Assembly: GCA_034440615.1 (NCBI GenBank)
Contig: JAOTOM010004041.1
Span: forward strand, 80,001 to 144,000
Source of the DNA: Ashinkailepas kermadecensis
Taxonomy: Eukaryota > Arthropoda > Thecostraca > Neolepadidae
Reading direction: 5' to 3'
Length of the DNA stretch: 64,000 nucleotides
A program made the position numbers and the translations under genes. Positions within the stretch are counted from its first letter, which is position 1. Each line of letters starts with the position of its first letter. A model generated the notes under the pieces. That model saw nothing but the letters and a program-made list of their open reading frames with translations, made no database searches and was not told the origin of the DNA. Shown piece by piece: positions 36,613-47,215 of the stretch.

Positions 36613-38124
36613 TATAATATGTCGGTTGGTGCATGCATTGCTATTTCCGTGAGCATCTCACCATCCACTGTCACTGAAGATAATATAAATTGTATGAGAC
36701 ATCAAGTGTACGGAAGTATATTAATGCAAACAATATTTACAGCACCGCTTAATTCGTTCACAGGCAACCAGTCGGAATTCCTTTGTCGGAACGAAGTGTG
36801 AAAGAGTAAAATGGACCACGGACAGACAAAACAAAACACAGTGCATGCAAAACGCCCAACATTTAATACAGATGACAGCATACAACATGGCCGCATTGCT
36901 GTCGTCATGCCTTGCTTGGCCGACATGTCCAACGCATACGAACATGCGACAGCGTGGAGTTGCCGAGATAACAAATGGATGTCAATGATTGAATGACAAT
37001 GAAGAAGTCCACTGAACATTCCATCATGAAAATAAGCACACGAAGCTTGAAGAAACAGGTGACAAGAACCTGCACACATGCACTAATTGACCGATTAACG
37101 GTTGTACGTGGAATTGTTCGCATATGGTTGCCGTGACGTGATTGGTCTCACGTGACGCTACCTCAACTGAAAGCTCATTATGCATCCAGTCTAATCTGGC
37201 AACCACCTGCCGCAAACTCACTGTATGCACTGAACATTTGTATTGTATGTGTCTAGTTCATTTGTCAAACACGGACTCCGTAGGCAGGTTCATTTACTGG
37301 CGGCTAAGGAGCATTTGCCTAGAGCTAGTTCGGAAAAGTATTGGGACTGGATCGAATAAGGCATCAAGAAGGGCTACAAACCGACAGTCTCATTGCATAT
37401 TTTACTCTTCGATGTCTTTGTGTAAGAAATGAGCGTGTTTTTGATATTGGACAGTGCTTCTTTGTCCTGTTTTATTAATAGGCGTGGAAAGGAACGACGC
37501 TCTGCTTCGCTTACATTGTTCAATTGTCATTCCAGTAGACAGCAACTGGATTGGATAATTTCCTCCAGCAACCACATCTTTATGGATAGGGTCGGACATC
37601 GGCTTTAAAGGAGCTAATCACATATCGTCGTTCTGGAGGAAAATTGAAATTCAGTGCTGCGGCTCGACTGTGTGGGCCATCAGCGTGACAAACGGAGTCA
37701 TGTAGCACCGTGTTAAGTCAATGGATTCGTTCACTTTTCACCTCGTCTTGTGCTTCCACGTATGAAGAAGACCTAGGACGATGTGTTTCAAGCTTTCCGC
37801 CTAACTTGCGCGCCTGGTGTGTGGGTGTGCTCGCGCTCGATAACTACCCGCCTGCACGGCATCAAAAATGAAAGTCGAATGCTACCGGCTGCATAATGCA
37901 TCATGCATCATTATGCAACGGCAAGTTTCTACCAGTATCAGTTCTTTAGACCAATCTAGCATTTCCGTACGCGTGCTCGTCGGCACCTGAAGCTAGTGTC
38001 TTGAAGCCACAGACTGCATCTAAAGCAGCAGTGGTACATAATTCATCAAATTTACGCCGCTATCCTTGCACCAAGATGTAGGTGCTTCCGCCGAAATTTG
38101 TTTGCACTTGAGACCAGCATGGTT
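36613..38124. other. No gene recognised
   Basis: Unique-looking, moderately AT-rich sequence; frames are short and featureless. Confidence 0.4.
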
Positions 38125-38467
38125 GTCGGCGAGGTCGTTCCAGTGTCGCGCTCGTCACTGGCTGACGTGTCGGTGATGTCGCTCCAGTGTCGCGCTCGTC
38201 ACCGGCTGACGTGTCGGTGATGTCGCTCCAGTGTCGCGCTCGTCACCGGCTGACGTGTCGGTGATGTCGCTCCAGTGTCGCGCTCGTCACCGGCTGACGT
38301 GTCGGTGATGTCGCTCCAGTGTCGCGCTCGTCACCGGCTGACGTGTCGGTGATGTCGCTCCAGTGTCGCGCTCGTCACCGGCTGACGTGTCGGTGATGTC
38401 GCTCCAGTGTCGCGCTCGTCACCGGCTGACGTGTCGGTGATGTCGCTCCAGTGTCGCGCTCGTCACG
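38125..38467. repeat. 44-bp minisatellite, about 8 copies
   Basis: Unit of 44 bp: GTCGCTCCAGTGTCGCGCTC, GTCACCGGCTGACGTGTCGG and TGAT. Copies after the first are almost identical, so expansion or homogenisation is recent. Confidence 0.93.
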
Positions 38468-38714
38468 AGCACGTGCTCGGCCGGGCGCTGACCTGCCCTC
38501 GGTACTGGTACTGGCGTCCGCTCTTCCCCCACAGGTCGCAGTTTCGTGGCACCGACATCTGGAGGGCATAGTCGTGTTATTGCGGCCAGTTCTGCCGACC
38601 GTGTGGGTAGAGGCTGGGGGCATTGAACACCTATTACCACATCATTAGTATCGTATTTGTCAGCTATTTCCGATACCTGCACAACGTAAGGTTCGTTTTC
38701 TTGTCATGGCTTGG

Positions 38715-39030
38715 CCTCCCCGCTGTCCGAGAGCGTACATGTAAAGATACTCGGAGCCCCGGTGTCGTCCCGAGCTCTCACCGCTGTCAGAGAACGTAGT
38801 GTTAGGATACTTGGGGCCCCGGTGTCGTCCAGAGCTCTCACCGCTGTCAGAGAACGTACCTGTAGGGATACCTGGAGCCCCGGTGTCGTCCAGAGCTCTC
38901 ACCGCTGTCAGAGAACGTACCTGTAGGGATATCTGGAGACCCGGCATCGTGCAGAACGCTCACCGCTGCTAGATAGTGTACGGTAAGAATACCTGAAGCC
39001 CCGACGTTGTCCAGAGCTCTCAGACCGCCG
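38715..39030. repeat. 60-61-bp minisatellite, about 5 copies, decaying rightward
   Basis: Copies share GCCCCGGTGTCGTCC, AGAGCTCTCACCGCTGTCAG and AGAACGTACCTGTAGGGATA. Anchors lie at 38756, 38816, 38877 and 38938. Confidence 0.85.
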
Positions 39031-39359
39031 CTCGATTCTACTTATTTCTCAGTGTGTTTACGATACAAGTAGAGTGGAAAGTGCATAGCACGATATAGAG
39101 GCTTCTGAGCATTATCTTAGAAGTGTAAACATGTAATTTAAACATGGCATGTTTACCCGACGTCAATGTACCACCCACCAAGCCATCGTTGGGTTTGCTC
39201 GTCTAAAACATCGAAAGGTTAATTCACATGCTTTGAATAGCATATTCGCTACCAGGTTTTATGTTAAACATGTTTTTTTCTGCTTGTATTCACTGGCATC
39301 CAGCTCACGCGCATGGCATCGAGAGGCTGATTGTATACGGCTGCGGCTGGTACAGTCGC

Positions 39360-39855
39360 TCCCCTGCACTGATACTGCTGGAGCGATACTTCCTCAGTGA
39401 TGTAGCTGCAGAGATACTGCGGGAGTGATGTTGATGCAGGGGTACTGCTGGAGTGATACTGCCTGGGCGATACTGCCTCAGCGATGCAGCTGCAGGGATA
39501 CTGCGAGAGTGATGTTGATGCAGGGGTACTGCTGGAGTGATACTGCCTGGGCGATACTTCCCCAGTGGTGCAGCTGCGGGGATATTTCGGGAGTGATGTT
39601 AATGCAGGAGTAGTGCCGGAGTAATGTTGTTGCAGGGTTGCTACGGGAGCGATGCTGTCGGGGTGATACTTCCTTAGTAATACTGCTACAGTGCTACTGC
39701 TACAGTGCTACTGCGGGAGGGAGGCTGCTGCAGAGATGCTATGGGAGTGATACTGCCCCAGTGATACTGCTGCATTGTTGTAGTGATATTGCTGCAGTGA
39801 TGCTGCTGTAGTGATGCAGCTACAGTGATGCTGCTGCAGTGATACAGCCGATGCC
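39360..39855. repeat. Degenerate GATACTGCTGGAGT-type tandem repeat
   Basis: Short units (GATACTGCCTGGGC, GATGCTGCTGCAGT) occur with a higher-order duplication of about 90 bp between 39425 and 39570 (GATGTTGATGCAGGGGTACT twice). Confidence 0.75.
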
Positions 39856-40306
39856 AGCCGGTATTTCGCCATGAGCCATTCGCCCGGCCGTTACGGTGAC
39901 GACACATAAACAGTATGCATGTGCCTAGATATATCGTCGTTATTTACGAGAATCTCGTATAACTAAGGATTCATGGCAACTTACTCGCAAAGGTTGTGTT
40001 GTAGCATGCAATCTGTATATCAATGGAACGCCTATGCTCTTCTTCGCTCAATCATAGTTTCCATGCAGGACACAGCCAGTGAACCAGTAGCTACGCTTGG
40101 AAATTAGAATTGGAAAATTAGAGATTATAACTTTAAAAAGTCCTTGTGAACTGCGCCTAATTGAGTATGCGAGGGCAAGGGAGAAGCTTCACACCACAAG
40201 CTTCCAATCCAATTTTCCCGGGGGGCTTTGCTCCTCCCACCCTTCTCAAAGCAGTCGCACCTGTGTGTCCCAGAAGGCGAAGCGTTTCAAAGGCGTCAGT
40301 GTGCAC

Positions 40307-40515
40307 TTAGCGCGATTCGTCCGCGCCCGACGGAGCATCTTCGCCGGCGGTTTGCATCACTTTGACTGCAGGCGCCGGCGGCATGGCCTCCCGCTTGACG
40401 GGCGGCATGATCGCTCGCTTGACGGGCGGCATCATCGCTCGCTTAGGCGGCGGAATGGCCTCGCGCTTGTTGCGCCCACCGGTGACGATTCGTTTGGCTT
40501 GCTCCATGGCGTCAC
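40307..40515 (-). CDS. Putative prohormone, downstream exon with Lys-Arg-spaced peptides and stop
   Basis: Minus strand, 209 bases. It follows a plausible acceptor (GTTCTGATTGACAG, just above 40515) and ends with TAA at 40309-40307. Entering in phase 1, it encodes 68 residues. These are DAMEQA-KR, IVTGGRN-KR, EAIPPP-KR, AMMPPV-KR, AIMPPV-KR, then a 27-residue tail starting EAMPPAPAV and ending GADESR. The four similar Pro/Met-rich units between dibasic sites are the hallmark of a multi-copy neuropeptide or peptide-hormone precursor (family knowledge). Two internal units come from a 24-bp tandem duplication. In-frame ATG codons at 40507 and 40522 would allow independent starts, but neither gives a signal peptide. 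The exon is phase-compatible with 45353-45431. No Gly precedes any KR, so no C-terminal amide is predicted. Peptide family not recognised. The antisense frame is a shadow. Confidence 0.55.
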
Positions 40516-40529
40516 CTGTCAATCAGAAC

Positions 40530-42125
40530 TGGTCAGAGTTGCACCACATGACCATATGAAGGGCGCGAGGCGGAGCGAGGTAGGGGCACGTTTGAAATTG
40601 GGCGTCACTGACGTCGACGGTGTGGTGGCCACTCGCGGTCCACGGCTATTACGACCATTTCACTTCTCTTTTTTGGTGTGGTGGGGGAGGCGGACGCTGT
40701 ACACGAGCAGTATTGGTACCGTCCTTTCTGTCGAAGAAGGGTCAATGCGGGGAATCGCTCGTCTTGTCAAGGGGAGATGGTGCACTCGACACGTTTGGGA
40801 GATCTCTGTTGCTTACAGAAATACACACAGCCTTGTGGATTTTGGCAATATCGAAGAAACCACCGGTTTAAGACGAGCTCCCTAACCCATCTCTGGCTGA
40901 GGTGCTGAGCTACCCGCGACGGCGGCGGGTTTGGTGGATTCTAAAAGCGTGGTAAAGGTCGCAGGTAAGGTCAGCTGAAATTATTCAAGCACGTCTCAAA
41001 ACACCGGCGGAATTTCAAGCCAGGGTTGAGCATATCAGATAGCGAAGTGGATCGAACAACACCAGGCACCACCTGATGTGGTATATCTCAGATCAGGTGA
41101 CCTTCATGTCAGGTCACGGTCATGTGATATCAGCTGTCGTTGTCGAATCAGGCGAAGTGGTGTATTTCTGAAATCACGTATACATGATGAATCTGAACAG
41201 GATACTCTTTCATCGTTCTTTCTTCTTCAGGGAGCCTCACATCTCAATACGGTCACTTGTCTTAGCAGAATGGCCGCTGCACTAAACCAAGAGGAAGTTA
41301 TATAATTCACCCATTGTTATTTTGGGTGAGATCACGAGTGGACCAGATTTACCTATAGAGATCCCGTGAATCTATGGCGGCCCGTAGACGTGTTGCCACA
41401 AGCGCCACGTTGTATTTACATCGCACATAAGGATTTCGAATGACTTGTGTTGAACGGGACTTGCTTTTTTCAGAAAAGATACTATATATATTCATTTGCC
41501 GGCACTGGAAGTTGAACCTTACTTGTGGCATAGTGGCTTGGGCAAAATCGCGAAAACCCCGTTGGGATAGCACTGCTCGACCGATCAGTGATTAAAACTC
41601 GGGGAAGGGTCTCGACTTGGCACATTTTGGGGGCTATTGTCCACCTACCCAAATGTTTGCTCACCCTACCCTACAATAGTTCAACTTTCCGCATGGAACT
41701 TTATGGGCGGCCTCCCATCGATGTCGCCCCCTCCCCCCCCCCCGTCCTCCACATTGCATTTATGCATTGATCCCGTTTCCCCAATATTTTACAGAAATTG
41801 GGACCTCTGTTCACAGTGGTTCCTTCAGAGGAACGGGGAGGGGGCAGAGCATCCTTATTTTACCACAGCGACTTGGGTGCTCGTGTCCGTTGAGTGACTC
41901 GCCACTCAGACCAGCACTGCGCTTCACCCTCCGCCTTCCCACCCCTGGGAGGAGAGATGAATGTTGGCGTGTGGTGTTCCGACACTATGCTGTCAGCAAA
42001 TGGCAATTACATGCGCAGTTCATCACTGTTTACGTCAGACAAACACACCTACACGCCTCGCAGAAGTAGATGAGAAACAGTTCCTGAGAATCAGAATGAA
42101 GTGGTGGCCGTTGGTTGACACAGGG
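40530..42125. other. No further exon recognised
   Basis: It holds unique-looking sequence with a C-run at 41725-41745 and no element ends. Confidence 0.4.
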
Positions 42126-42450
42126 TCGTTGGTTGACGACCTCACTGGACCGTCCTGTGAGGCGGCACCAGGGCCAGTTGACGACCTTACTGGACCGTCC
42201 TGTGAGGCGGCACCAGGGCCAGTTGACGACCTTACTGGACGGTCCTGTGAGGCGGCACCAGGGCCAGTTGACGACCTTACTGGACCGTCCTGTGAGGCGG
42301 CACCAGGGCCAGTTGACGACCTCACTGGACCGTCCTGTGAGGCGGCACCAGGGCCAGTTGACGACCTTACTGGACCGTCCTGTGAGGCGGCACCAGGGCC
42401 AGTTGACGATCTTACTGGACCGTCCTGCGAGGAAGCACCAGGGCCAGCAC
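42126..42450. repeat. 45-bp minisatellite, 7 copies
   Basis: Unit of 45 bp with GTTGACGACCTTACTGGACC, GTCCTGTGAGGCGGCACCAG and GGCCA; the last unit has diverged. The period is 15 codons, so tidy repeats such as VDDLTGPSCEAAPGP appear in one plus frame. Other frames on both strands are equally open, so no protein is called. Confidence 0.92.
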
Positions 42451-43410
42451 ACCGACGTGCATCACGGCGCCGCCTTCGGTGAAGACCTCCGGCGGATGAG
42501 ATTCGAATTTGGCTTTTCTCTCACAACAGCGTCGTGATTGCATCGTCGGCGCTGCTCGCTCAGCCACCAGTCACGAGACGGAAGTGTCTGTAGCAGGTGA
42601 CCGTCAGCTGTCGAAGGAACCCTGGTTCCAGTTAACAACTTCTTATGCGCATGCTGACGCTGCTTCTGGTGTGTTTTGACTACCTCCTCTTGGAAATTGA
42701 GGTGCTCTTGTTCAACTTGTTAATTTTCCCCACCAATCTCGGATGTGTTCTTCCTCGGATGTTTTTTCCTCGGCCACTCTCCCACAAAAGTGTTAGGTGT
42801 GCATCTGCACGTGACCGATAGTCGCGGTTACGGCAGCACCAGCGCGGTGCGTTTGCCACCACCGACTCACGCCACCACGTGCTAGCCTCAGCCCCCGCAC
42901 ACCCGCCGTCCGCCTGCTTTTGACGTGGCAAACAGCCCAGAGTCACGCACGGCCTGCTCTCTGCCAGTCGGCACGAAAATTACATCAATCACGGACGGTG
43001 AAGCTCGACCATTTCCCTGCAGCCGCCAGTCGCCAGCAGCACCCGGCTCGGCCTCACCACCCCAGCTGTCCACGAGTCGTCCAGGCTCACACGAGACATT
43101 GTGCCACCTACACAGGCCCGGAGACACCAGCAGACCCCCCCCCCCCCTTCAGTCGAGGCGCCCGCAGCCGATCAGCGTCACCTCGGCCGTGGGCGTGGCT
43201 GAGCTGGAGCCAACACTCTCGCAGCCGGAACAGATGTTGCCGGTTTGGCGTCTGCGGAGCTGAACATTGGAAGCCGGCCGGATGGCTCGTTGTCGTTCCG
43301 TGGAGCTTCAGCTGGCACGGTTGCGCGCGCGTCGCCTCGCTTGTCTTGCGGAGCGCTGGATGTTCGTTTCCAGTGGGGGAAGCGGCTGTCTTCTCTGCTG
43401 GACGCTTTCT
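42451..43410. other. GC-rich segment without a confident exon
   Basis: 42800-43400 is CpG-rich with open frames on both strands, for example a plus-strand frame from 42925 with TKITSITDGEARPFPCSR. No splice-bounded exon can be defined. A C-run lies at 43134-43146. Confidence 0.35.
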
Positions 43411-43413
43411 TAC

Positions 43414-43529
43414 GGAACGCTCGTTGCTATATGACGTCTGCAGTTGATGCGCCCCTAAACTACAATACGGAACGCTCGTTGCTATATGACGTCTGCAGTT
43501 GATGCGCCCCTAAACTACAATACGGAACG
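43414..43529. repeat. 58-bp perfect tandem duplication
   Basis: Two identical copies: ACGGAACGCTCGTTGCTATA, TGACGTCTGCAGTTGATGCG and CCCCTAAACTACAATACGG. A third, short partial copy (ACGGAACGTTCGTCGAG) follows. Confidence 0.92.
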
Positions 43530-45040
43530 TTCGTCGAGATGACGGTAATATCTCATTGTGCGCATGTGTGCATACATACAGCGCGTGTGTCGCGGAAGTG
43601 CATGCGGTACGTGCACCTCCGATGTCCACATAATCCAGCTTGAAGCCTTCTCGCGTGTGATGTAGTAAGGAGAGCCTTGTTGAATATATTTAAAAGTAGA
43701 ATGAGTACATTTTCTGGGTCGGATAATCGTATCTTTTAATTCTAACTTGTGCAGTAGAGGGATGTGAATTGGGAGTGCATGGGATGGAATTGAAGCTAGT
43801 ATTTGTGCTCTGAGCAAGTATGGTCATGATGAACTCCTGACAGGCAGGGGAGAGTCCCTCGCTGTAATTGTTTTATAATGCGGTCGATAATTTCTCTTTT
43901 TTCGTGTCGCTGACTTTGATGTTAAGGAGGTCAGTCACACCGTTTTATCGAGGGAATAGCCGAGGAAATCGAGGGAACATAAATGGCAGCTTGGCGTGCA
44001 GCCAAACAGTGGTACATCATTTGAATGGATTTCCTGAGGAAAAACTGGCGGGTCCTTCATTGCATGTGCTTCAGAAACGGGTTCACGTGTTCTTCAGGAG
44101 TCGGGATATGATATTTGATAACGTAGATAATAGGATATGCTGCATTTAGTATCTTCGCCTGAGGATGGGGCTCTAGTTATCGTTGCGCGCTGAACCTCTT
44201 ATGTCTTGGATGATGCTTGCATCTTCCCTTGATAGGCCGAACCCAGATGGGCTCCTGTCGCTCCTATTGAGACTTGCACCTTGATCTTTATGACCTATTG
44301 ACACTGAATGAAAAGAAGTAGAGCTAAGCCTGCGTTGCATCTTTCCTTTCCGATACACCTTTACCAATAACTGTGCCAATGTCAGTACCGCTATATTAAA
44401 ACCAACGTTTGAAGTGAAAACTCATTTCTTCCTGCTTGCGTCTTTCTTCGCCGAAATTTTCCACCGAAGTGAACGCTCGGTAGCAATAGGCGTATTTTGC
44501 ATGCATATTTTGCAGCATGCATGTTTTGCGGAAGCAAGGCCGCCGCTTCACGCCATTCGTCGTTCGGTTTACCTTTCCGTCAATGAGGTCCGGATGACCG
44601 GTGTGCCACTTTGACCAGTGGACATTGTGAGAGCAACTAATTATATTTTTTTAGAAGCCTGACAAGCATTGTCAGGTGAAACGCTCACCGAAACAAAACA
44701 AACAAAAAACGATAGCTGGGTGGATTATTTTACTGGGACGCTCGTTCTTGGGCGATGTGTTGGCACGACCAGTGAGTGACTGGCCACTACCGGTCATGGC
44801 GCAGAGTTGGGGGCGGCACGGGAGTTGGGACATGAGGCTGACGAGGCCACGGGACAGGCTCTTTTGGAACCAATCGAGGCACTCCAATACAGGCGGCACT
44901 TCTGGAGAGCTTTCACCAGGGATCATTGCATGCACACCGTAAGATAATGTTCAAATCAATGTAGGATTGTGGCATCGTAAACATCTAGCACTGGCAGTTT
45001 GTGAACGATAAGATCACGGACATGACGACAGCGACACGAA
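43530..45040. other. No gene recognised
   Basis: Unique-looking sequence. Minus-strand frames at 44173-44379 and 44672-44935 show no family motif. Confidence 0.4.
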
Positions 45041-45044
45041 AGAA

Positions 45045-45160
45045 TCACCCTCTGTGGGATTCGAACCAGCAGCCCTGCACTTTATGACCAGCAACCTTGC
45101 ACGTATGTCGAAATGTCGCCTGCCTATCGTTCTTCTAGGCCCTGTCATGCGCAGTTCAAA
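45045..45160. mobile_element. tRNA-like SINE remnant
   Basis: The minus strand carries a clear T-arm/box B (CTGGTTCGAATCCCAC, about 45070-45055). A second, plus-strand T-arm-like palindrome GCAGTTCAAATCTGC lies at about 45151-45165. No clear box A is paired with either, so this is a degraded tRNA-derived element. Confidence 0.4.
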
Positions 45161-45352
45161 TCTGCATAGCATGTCACCATTTCCCAGCCATCCATGCCCG
45201 GAAGAAGAGAGGCGGGATACTCCGGATGACTCACGACCTAGAGAATCTAAATCTAGAGATCTAGTTGATCTAGAGAAGTTCCACCGCGCCGCGCGAGGTT
45301 TCACGATTTTGATTGGCCACCACCAGCTGAGCAACGTCAGCGTTGGACTCAC

Positions 45353-45431
45353 CGTAGTTATGACGACGACTGCGGCGGCGGGCGGTGCAGACGACGACGG
45401 TCAGCAACACCAGACACAGCACAGCCCTCAT
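45353..45431 (-). CDS. Putative prohormone, first coding exon with signal peptide
   Basis: Minus strand, ATG at 45431-45429. It encodes a textbook secretory signal peptide, MRAVLCLVLLTVVVCTA, with a two-residue charged start, a hydrophobic core and small residues before the likely cut after Ala17. Basic RRRSRRHNY follows. The frame reaches TACG|GTGAGT, a consensus splice donor, after 79 coding bases (26 codons plus one). Unspliced, it would stop after 53 residues. The phase matches the acceptor of 40307-40515, and joining restores Gly27 and gives a precursor of about 95 residues. A TATA-like/initiator pair lies upstream. Start choice: it is the only ATG giving a signal peptide. The joining is inferred; each exon is visible in the sequence. 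The gene is too short to be found by ORF length alone. Confidence 0.55.
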
Positions 45432-45435
45432 GGCG

Positions 45436-45478
45436 TGCTTGTGTGTGCGTGTGCGTGCGTGTGCGTGTGCGTGTGCGA
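45436..45478. repeat. (GT/GC)n microsatellite
   Basis: Alternating GTGTGCGT units inside the predicted 5' leader of the prohormone exon. Confidence 0.85.
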
Positions 45479-45532
45479 TGGCTCCGATGCCCGCCCCGTC
45501 GTGCAGCGTCGCGCGCAGATCCGCACCTGCGA

Positions 45533-45570
45533 TAATGGCGCCTCGGCCGGCCGGCGACCGCCGTTATAAC
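45533..45570 (-). promoter_or_regulatory. TATA-like box and initiator for the putative prohormone gene
   Basis: On the minus strand AGTTATAACGG places TATAAC at 45568-45563. Thirty-two bases downstream an initiator-like GCCATTATC puts a likely start A at 45536. That is the canonical TATA-to-start spacing, and it would give a 5' leader of about 105 bases before the ATG at 45431. The leader contains a CACACG simple repeat (45477-45440). Spacing supports the call; neither element is a perfect consensus. Confidence 0.35.
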
Positions 45571-45571
45571 T

Positions 45572-46035
45572 TCTTTTTTTTCTTCTTTTTTTGGCTGCTG
45601 TCGGCGTTGACGGACGGTGCCGTCGCCACACCGGTGGTGGGCCGGACAGGTCCGACAACACACCAGCTGCCGACAGGCCCCCCGTCGCTGCCGACAGGCG
45701 TCGTCGCTGACGTCGCTCCGTGCGCTGTCGTCGTACGCTCGCGGGCGGTGGCGTTGACCCTGCCACGAGCGGACCCAGACACTGGTCGACGGAGGAGTGA
45801 TTAGTGGTGTTCGTGCGCCTCCACGAACCAGGTGCTCTTGTCATCCTCCACTGTCCTTCAAACGTCATTGCCAGCTGCTTTTCGAAATGAAAACTGTTCG
45901 TTTCGCTTAACTATGGGCAATGTGTTTTCGGACTTTTTGAAGCCTTCCCTATTTAAGAAAACAAGCAGCGTATTCTACAAATTTCGAGGGGCGTGGCAAC
46001 GTATTAGGATTTTAGGGGTCTACCATCATTTAGTA
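45572..46035. other. No gene recognised; GC-rich segment upstream of the prohormone exon
   Basis: The segment 45600-45790 is CpG-rich and could be part of the promoter region. A T-rich tract (TTCTTTTTTTTCTTC) lies at 45571-45590. Confidence 0.4.
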
Positions 46036-46746
46036 CTACTCTGAGACTCGCATAATGCTCCACACCGGGTGAAGTAATGCCCTTTCGAGGCCTAAGTGGC
46101 GGCCGTGCGGACTTGCGGCCCTCGGTCCGCCTCTGAGAACGATTATATCACAGTCGCGACGTGCGCACGTGTTTGTCACGTCTCCCCTGTTTGCGGGCAT
46201 GTCGCAAAATCGGGTCCACGTCAGTTTGACAGGTTGTTTTCGCAGCTCTGCCAACTGCTCAGGAGTTGCGCGCGGCCGGCACGCTTCTAGCATGCCAAAT
46301 AGAAGTGAACTTAGATGCTTTGATGCAGTGAAGTTAGATGCTTCCACTTTTATCGGACGGCTACACTGGTCGGGCCGTTCGGTGGCTTCGTGGAATGCCT
46401 CCCCGTCCTGTCTCCTCCGCAGTAAAATGGTCCATTCAGATGAGCCGGAACTGTGACGTGATTGCTTAATGCGTCGTAGAAAGTCGCGCCGATGCGGGCA
46501 CTCCTTTTCGGAACGTCGCGCCTGCTCGTTGGCTGGCGCTGCAGCGAGCCGATATCTCTGCGATGTCAGGGGAAGTCTGGAACTCGGAATGCACTTGACA
46601 GCTCCAGCCCGGGCGCCTTCGCTATCGCCTTGGCCGTGCTTCGACGCCCAAACTCTCGTGATGGCAGACAACAACCCGGATGCGTATTCTGGGCAGCTGT
46701 TAATGTAGGTCCTCAGAAACTTGGGCGTTACCAGACTAGGTGTCAT
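46036..46746 (-). CDS. Unidentified 236-codon open frame, possibly non-coding
   Basis: This is one of the longest frames in the window not driven mainly by a tandem repeat. It contains protein-like stretches such as ATPEQLAELRKQPVKLTWTR and HLSSLLFGMLEACRPR, but no recognisable domain, signal peptide or splice signal. Its first codons come from the 46-bp repeat at 46723-46860. The plus strand is also open across 46169-46456, and GC content makes chance frames likely. Confidence 0.2.
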   Translation of the reverse strand: MTPSLVTPKFLRTYINSCPEYASGLLSAITRVWASKHGQGDSEGARAGAVKCIPSSRLPLTSQRYRLAAAPANEQARRSEKECPHRRDFLRRIKQSRHSSGSSEWTILLRRRQDGEAFHEATERPDQCSRPIKVEASNFTASKHLSSLLFGMLEACRPRATPEQLAELRKQPVKLTWTRFCDMPANRGDVTNTCARRDCDIIVLRGGPRAASPHGRHLGLERALLHPVWSIMRVSE

Positions 46747-46860
46747 TGTACTCCAGGCGCGGCCACTTGGGCGTTACCAGACTAGGTGTCATTGTACTCC
46801 AGGCGCGGCCACTTGGGCGTTACCAGACTAGGTGTCATTGTACTCCAGGCGCGGCCACTT
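46723..46860. repeat. 46-bp minisatellite, 3 identical copies
   Basis: Unit of 46 bp: GGGCGTTACCAGACTAGGTG, TCATTGTACTCCAGGCGCGG and CCACTT. Confidence 0.93.
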
Positions 46861-47102
46861 GCTCAACTGCAGCTAACTCGCCGGGATTAGTGTCCATGCA
46901 TTGCGAATGCATGAAGCAAACCAATACCATGCGTCCTGTAGGGCCTCAGACAGATACCGGCCACATTGTGTACTTCGTATTCTTCGTGATCATCTATGGT
47001 TGCAGCAGCCAATCAGATCGACATGGTCCCTACCCTTCCGGGCGCTCACGAAAAACCGTGTTGTGTGTATGGGGGGGGGATAATATTTGTGTGTGCATGG
47101 AT

Positions 47103-47103
47103 A

Positions 47104-47183
<80 letters not shown>
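47103..47183. repeat. (GT)n microsatellite, about 40 units
   Basis: Pure GT from about 47105 to 47181 followed by GTATGTATGTATG. Confidence 0.95.
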
Positions 47184-47193
<10 letters not shown>

Positions 47194-47215
47194 GCGGTGT
47201 GAATGTGCTTGCGTG

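Larger units (their letters stand above)
40516..45352 (-). other. Inferred phase-1 intron between the two prohormone exons
   Basis: The interval is 4837 bases, bounded on the minus strand by GTGAGT (45352-45347) and GACAG (40520-40516). Both ends interrupt a codon after its first base, restoring a Gly. It contains a 45-bp minisatellite, a 58-bp duplication, tRNA-like sequence and otherwise unremarkable DNA. Additional small exons inside it cannot be excluded. Confidence 0.4.

Noticed and set aside
38451..38682. Possible exon after CTCTTCCCCCACAG at 38523-38534
   Set aside because: The acceptor looks good, but both strands are open, there is no convincing donor, and it adjoins the 44-bp array; no protein family is recognised.
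40097..40885. 262-codon plus-strand frame
   Set aside because: It overlaps the minus-strand KR-spaced exon and is its antisense shadow; the composition (Arg/His-rich where the exon encodes Pro/Ala) supports this.
42115..42537. Tidy 15-residue protein repeat (VDDLTGPSCEAAPGP)
   Set aside because: A 45-bp DNA minisatellite is open in more than one frame on both strands and has no signal peptide or splice context.
42925..43263. Plus-strand frame with TKITSITDGEARPFPCSR
   Set aside because: Looks partly protein-like, but the minus strand is equally open and no splice sites or family support it.
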